Part shown: positions 61,701 to 64,000 of the stretch, in pieces | Layout of the letters: each line of letters opens with the position of its first letter | Position numbering within the stretch: the first letter of the stretch is position 1 | Assembly (NCBI RefSeq): GCF_029227915.1 | Contig: NC_079880.1 | Span: forward strand, 25,227,501 to 25,291,500 | DNA: 64,000 nt | Reading direction: 5' to 3' | From: Hydractinia symbiolongicarpus | Taxonomy: Eukaryota; Cnidaria; Hydrozoa; Anthoathecata; Hydractiniidae | The notes under the pieces: generated by a model | What the model saw: the letters and a program-made list of their open reading frames with translations, nothing else | Databases searched by the model: none | What the model was told of the DNA's origin: nothing | Made by a program: the position numbers and the translations under genes

Positions 61701-64000
61701 AAATATTTGAGAGATGATGTTTACAAGCCAAGAATTGCTTTTATAACTGATGATTCCAATGCAATGAGAAAGTCTATTATATCGCCACCAAAAATCACAA
61801 CAAATCAACAAATTCCATCTACACCACCTATGACTATATTCTTTGAGAATCCTCAAGATTCATATGTGCAAGAAGATGATCCTTCAATTGGATTTTTCAG
61901 TAAAGCTTCGTCTCCTCAAAGAGATGATGTCACGATAGAAACTAAAGAAAATCAAGTAAACAAACCAAAATTTCTCCGAAAGAGTAAGGAAGAAAACCAA
62001 TTGGAGCTGATTGAAAAAGAAATTGCAGATTTATCAACGAAGGTGATTCCACCAACTAAACAAATCCCAATTGTTGAAACCAAATCACCAGCGTCATTGA
62101 AGAAAACACAAGGAGTTGTTACTGACCTGGGTGCAACCAATGCTGGATTAGATGTTTGGAATAAACTGAATTCTATGGAAGGATCACGGAAGCATGTTGA
62201 GTATGACAATGATGCTAATCCTACAATGTTTGCTGCTCGAACATCAAAACCAAATGGTAAAAACATCAACCCGACTTACACGAATGGTAGAGAACATGAA
62301 CCTGTTATAAAAATAGTTGATGATGATGATGACGATGATGATGAAGATGATCTTGATGAGGAGGAGGATGGGGGTGAAGATCCACATGAATACGTTGATC
62401 AAAATGGCAACTGGAAATTTCCATATGGTTAGTGAAAAAGTTTGTTCTAATTCTCTTTTTTTCTTACATGGAAATTATAGTGGCAAGAAAAATTTAAACC
62501 CAAGCTTAAAGTTCTTTTACGGCACAAAGCAGGTTTTAGTTATCCAGCAAATAATCTCTTATATTAATATTTGCATTTTGTGTCTGAGTAAACCTGTGGA
62601 TCTTTTCCTTGGGCTTATTATAGCTACATTATGTGTGCGATTATCTTCATAGGTGTTAAGCCAAACCAAGGGAAATATGTGGATTTAGGAAGTGACACGA
62701 GGACAACCCGTCGCTCCTGGAAGGCAAGGTATGGTAAATTTTATCGCAAACACAGACACCATAAACATCGTATAAGACCTATACATGATGACATGAACAA
62801 TTTTTATGACGACACGCCATCTTATAATACTGACGTATCGTCAGAAAATGGTTATACGCCGTCACGAAATAACGACAATGCACATACATTGAAAGAGCAT
62901 GCAGAAACACCTATCCTTATCAACAGTAATGGCCAGTTGGTGACCGCTATTGAGCTCAATTCGAAAACCTTGGAGAATAAGCCGATTTTTATGATTGCTG
63001 AAAATACGAAACCTACGAGTACAAAGACGACGAGTAAACCAACAAAAGCCACAACGAAACCCACAACGACAACGACAACTATACCGAAACCAACGACGAC
63101 TACAACTACAACAAAAACAACATCAACAACCACGACGACAACAACAACAACGGCGACGACAACCACAACATCGACTACACAACCGGCACAGACAAAAAAT
63201 GCAATTAACATCACTGAAATAATAGAAAAAGCTCTTGAAAAGGAGCGGGAAGAATTTGAAGATGACTTAATGAGACAAACTGTAGAAACAGAACAGCTAG
63301 AAAAACGCACACGCATACCAACACCAAAAATTACAACGAATATATACACAACGCATACGCCCACAACAACGCCTCAACCACTACCACCCACTGCGCCCAT
63401 ATATATTGAAGTTTACAGGCCTACATTTAGATCGGAGACTACCTCTAAAAGAACATACGCACATCTTGATTTGGACACATTGGACAAGCATTCTGACATT
63501 AAAAGCATTATAATCACACCACATCACGATGATGTCAAACCAAGTAGGGAATCATACCGAAAAGTATCACGGTCTTCGCTACGTGGAAACCATGGAAGCC
63601 ACGTGCATGGGGAGAAGATAGTGACAACCGTACATGAAGATAGAACGCCTGATGAAGAAGAGTACCGATTCGTGAAGGTACCTACAAGTCATAAGCATGC
63701 CTTTTCCCCGGTAGACGAAACAGATAAAGATGGAGGAAAAACAGGATCTGTGTATGCTGTTAAACGAAAAAATAAGCATAGTGAGGGATTATTAGTCGGT
63801 GAGAACAACGAATTAGATGATGACGTATTTGGTAGCGAAGAAGAGGTTCGAGCGATGACTAAAAATGCAACCAATCCAACTAAGACATTAATGGCAGATC
63901 TTGAGAAGTTAGAGACGAACCATACAGATAAAATAAAAGAACTACTTTCCGACAATTTGAAGAATATTGTATCTGAAGTTAGACACGAAGTCAGTGCGTT
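37490..64000 (+). CDS. Giant secreted MANSC-repeat, mucin/proteoglycan-like protein (partial)
   Basis: Six exons join in frame: 37490-37738, 37963-38316, 38977-40155, 40298-51316, 52030-62427 and 62653 to beyond the window. Every intron is GT-AG and phase 1. They give about 8,180 codons with no stop. The protein alternates 15 cysteine modules with long linkers rich in Lys, Asn, Thr, Ser and His. The modules follow a G-x2-x-G...C-x3-CC-x4-C-D/N-x-A...C-Y/F-x-V-x-C...C pattern, matching the MANSC/MANEC domain of KIAA0319, HAI-1 and LRP11. Linkers hold many N-glycosylation sequons, Thr tracts and Ser-Gly/acidic clusters. No transmembrane segment, PKD or Kunitz domain is visible. It is probably secreted or cell-surface, since MANSC domains are extracellular. 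The function is unknown; coat, mucus or exoskeleton matrix is a guess. The start exon and the end are missing. Confidence 0.85.
37963..38316 (+). CDS. MANSC gene, exon with module 1 and poly-Lys tail
   Basis: The 354-nt phase 1-1 exon encodes a typical module (about 38026-38275) with CTTKCCALNTCDVAYMVADR, CFTVDC and DDDCQW. It then ends in a run of acidic and lysine residues (EKEKKKKKKKKKD). The donor is T|GTAAGT. The reading frame stays open into the intron to 38549, which is read-through rather than coding. Confidence 0.85.
38977..40155 (+). CDS. MANSC gene, linker exon with GAG-site candidate
   Basis: The 1,179-nt phase 1-1 exon has no cysteine module. Near 39190-39255 it encodes SADSSESGSGEQTDSDNYFD, a Ser-Gly pair in an acidic setting like glycosaminoglycan attachment sites. 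Four copies of a short hydrophobic motif occur: IPVIYLKGVD, SAVIFILNDTD, TPVVFINDEN and IPVVFIKEN. The last sits at the donor G|GTATTA. Confidence 0.85.
40298..51316 (+). CDS. MANSC gene, 11,019-nt exon with modules 2-6
   Basis: One uninterrupted phase 1-1 exon encodes 3,673 codons. Modules start at about 41908 (CIKYCCATPNCNVAM), 48328 (CVLKCCGAQKCHYAM), 49717 (CIEHCCRDELCDLAI), 50053 (CIQHCCDAMYCDLAF) and 51052 (CIDKCCDVETCDIAV), each about 250 nt. The 6.2-kb linker between modules 2 and 3 holds many NxS/T sequons, helical repeat segments (43492, 43771, 43987), a Ser-Gly/acidic cluster (44975-45110) and a Thr tract (46738-47010). Another Thr tract lies at 50600-50810. Acceptor TTTTGTAG, donor G|GTACCT. 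Confidence 0.93.
51317..52029. other. Intron of MANSC gene with repeat remnant and hairpin
   Basis: About 51400-51600 weakly resembles the body of the Helitron-like units (ACAAATTTCTAAAAAC, TTTTGTGTATGAACTGATGT). A perfect 13-bp hairpin (AAAGTTTTTTCTT, CTC loop, AAGAAAAAACTTT) lies at 51958-51986, 44 nt before the next exon. Confidence 0.5.
52030..62427 (+). CDS. MANSC gene, 10,398-nt exon with modules 7-14
   Basis: One phase 1-1 exon encodes 3,466 codons. Modules start at about 53751 (CINACCKLSDCNVVF), 54198 (CRKLCCAWEECNVAL), 55644 (CIKMCCKKFECNVAF), 58443 (CIKLCCNQAECDIAF), 59061 (CINSCCKDVTCDYAF), 59796 (CARICCQSPECDVAF), 61194 (CSDSCCQDDTCDVAY) and 61507 (CFQLCCTEENCDAAF). A Thr tract (58800-59045) separates modules 10 and 11. 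A helix-prone linker of about 1.6 kb precedes module 10 and has regularly spaced Leu/Ile. The exon ends in an Asp/Glu-rich stretch (62310-62380). Acceptor TTATTTTAG, donor G|GTTAGT. Confidence 0.93.
62428..62652. other. Intron of MANSC gene (225 bp)
   Basis: It runs from donor GTTAGT to acceptor TTCATAG. Nothing else is seen in it. Confidence 0.7.
62653..64000 (+). CDS. MANSC gene, next exon, runs off the window
   Basis: The frame continues from phase 1 (G|GT GTT AAG) and stays open for 1,348 nt to the window end. It begins VKPNQGKYVDLGSDTR, then has a His/Arg-rich KFYRKHRHHKHRIRP. A Thr/Lys/Pro tract follows (about 63000-63190), then a charged segment (TEIIEKALEKEREEFEDDL) and Asp/Glu- and Lys-rich linker. 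No cysteine module appears in this piece. It lacks an early ATG because it is an internal exon. Confidence 0.85.

Noticed and set aside
44918-63364. Long minus-strand frames rich in valine or serine opposite the MANSC exons
   Set aside because: They are mirror images of Thr (ACN) and Asp/Ser tracts on the coding strand and have no domain signatures.

Overview
The window is animal nuclear DNA: AT-rich, with spliced GT-AG genes, tRNA-derived SINEs, LINE 3' ends, foldback elements and Helitron-like termini. The protein sequences and repeat types suggest a cnidarian, most likely a hydrozoan. That placement is inference; no marker in the window fixes the species.

Layout. 1-9 kb is repeat-rich. 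It holds a Helitron-like 3' end (to 243), degenerate repeats, a decayed pair of transposon-type genes on the minus strand (about 1.82-5.5 kb), a 20-bp minisatellite (6.08-6.35 kb), an array of Helitron-like units (about 7.05-8.5 kb), and two partial plus-strand copies of one exon of the poly(A)-binding protein gene. 9-13.7 kb has no gene I can support. 14.2-21.1 kb (minus) is a complete seven-exon cytoplasmic poly(A)-binding protein gene (627 aa) whose introns carry a Helitron-like element, a SINE, two terminal-inverted-repeat elements and a strong palindrome. 21.96-32.75 kb (plus) is a complete ten-exon SERINC gene (454 aa). The two start codons lie 825 bp apart head to head, which suggests a shared promoter region. 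32.7-37.4 kb is mostly intergenic, with two weak candidate first exons.

From about 37.5 kb to the right edge the window is filled by one giant plus-strand gene, open at both ends. Six exons, including two of 11,019 and 10,398 nt, give about 8,180 codons. The protein carries 15 cysteine-rich modules that match the MANSC/MANEC pattern (CC, C-D/N-x-A, C-Y/F-x-V-x-C). They are separated by very long, glycosylation-rich, low-complexity linkers with mucin-like threonine tracts and Ser-Gly/acidic candidate glycosaminoglycan sites. Every splice junction I can resolve is phase 1, so each internal exon is a multiple of three. This is the most unusual object here: apparently a giant mucin- or proteoglycan-like extracellular protein built on MANSC repeats.

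The PABP and SERINC genes are housekeeping genes with no evident functional link to the MANSC gene. Exon coordinates were derived by hand from reading frames, splice dinucleotides and phase matching, and were not checked against transcripts.
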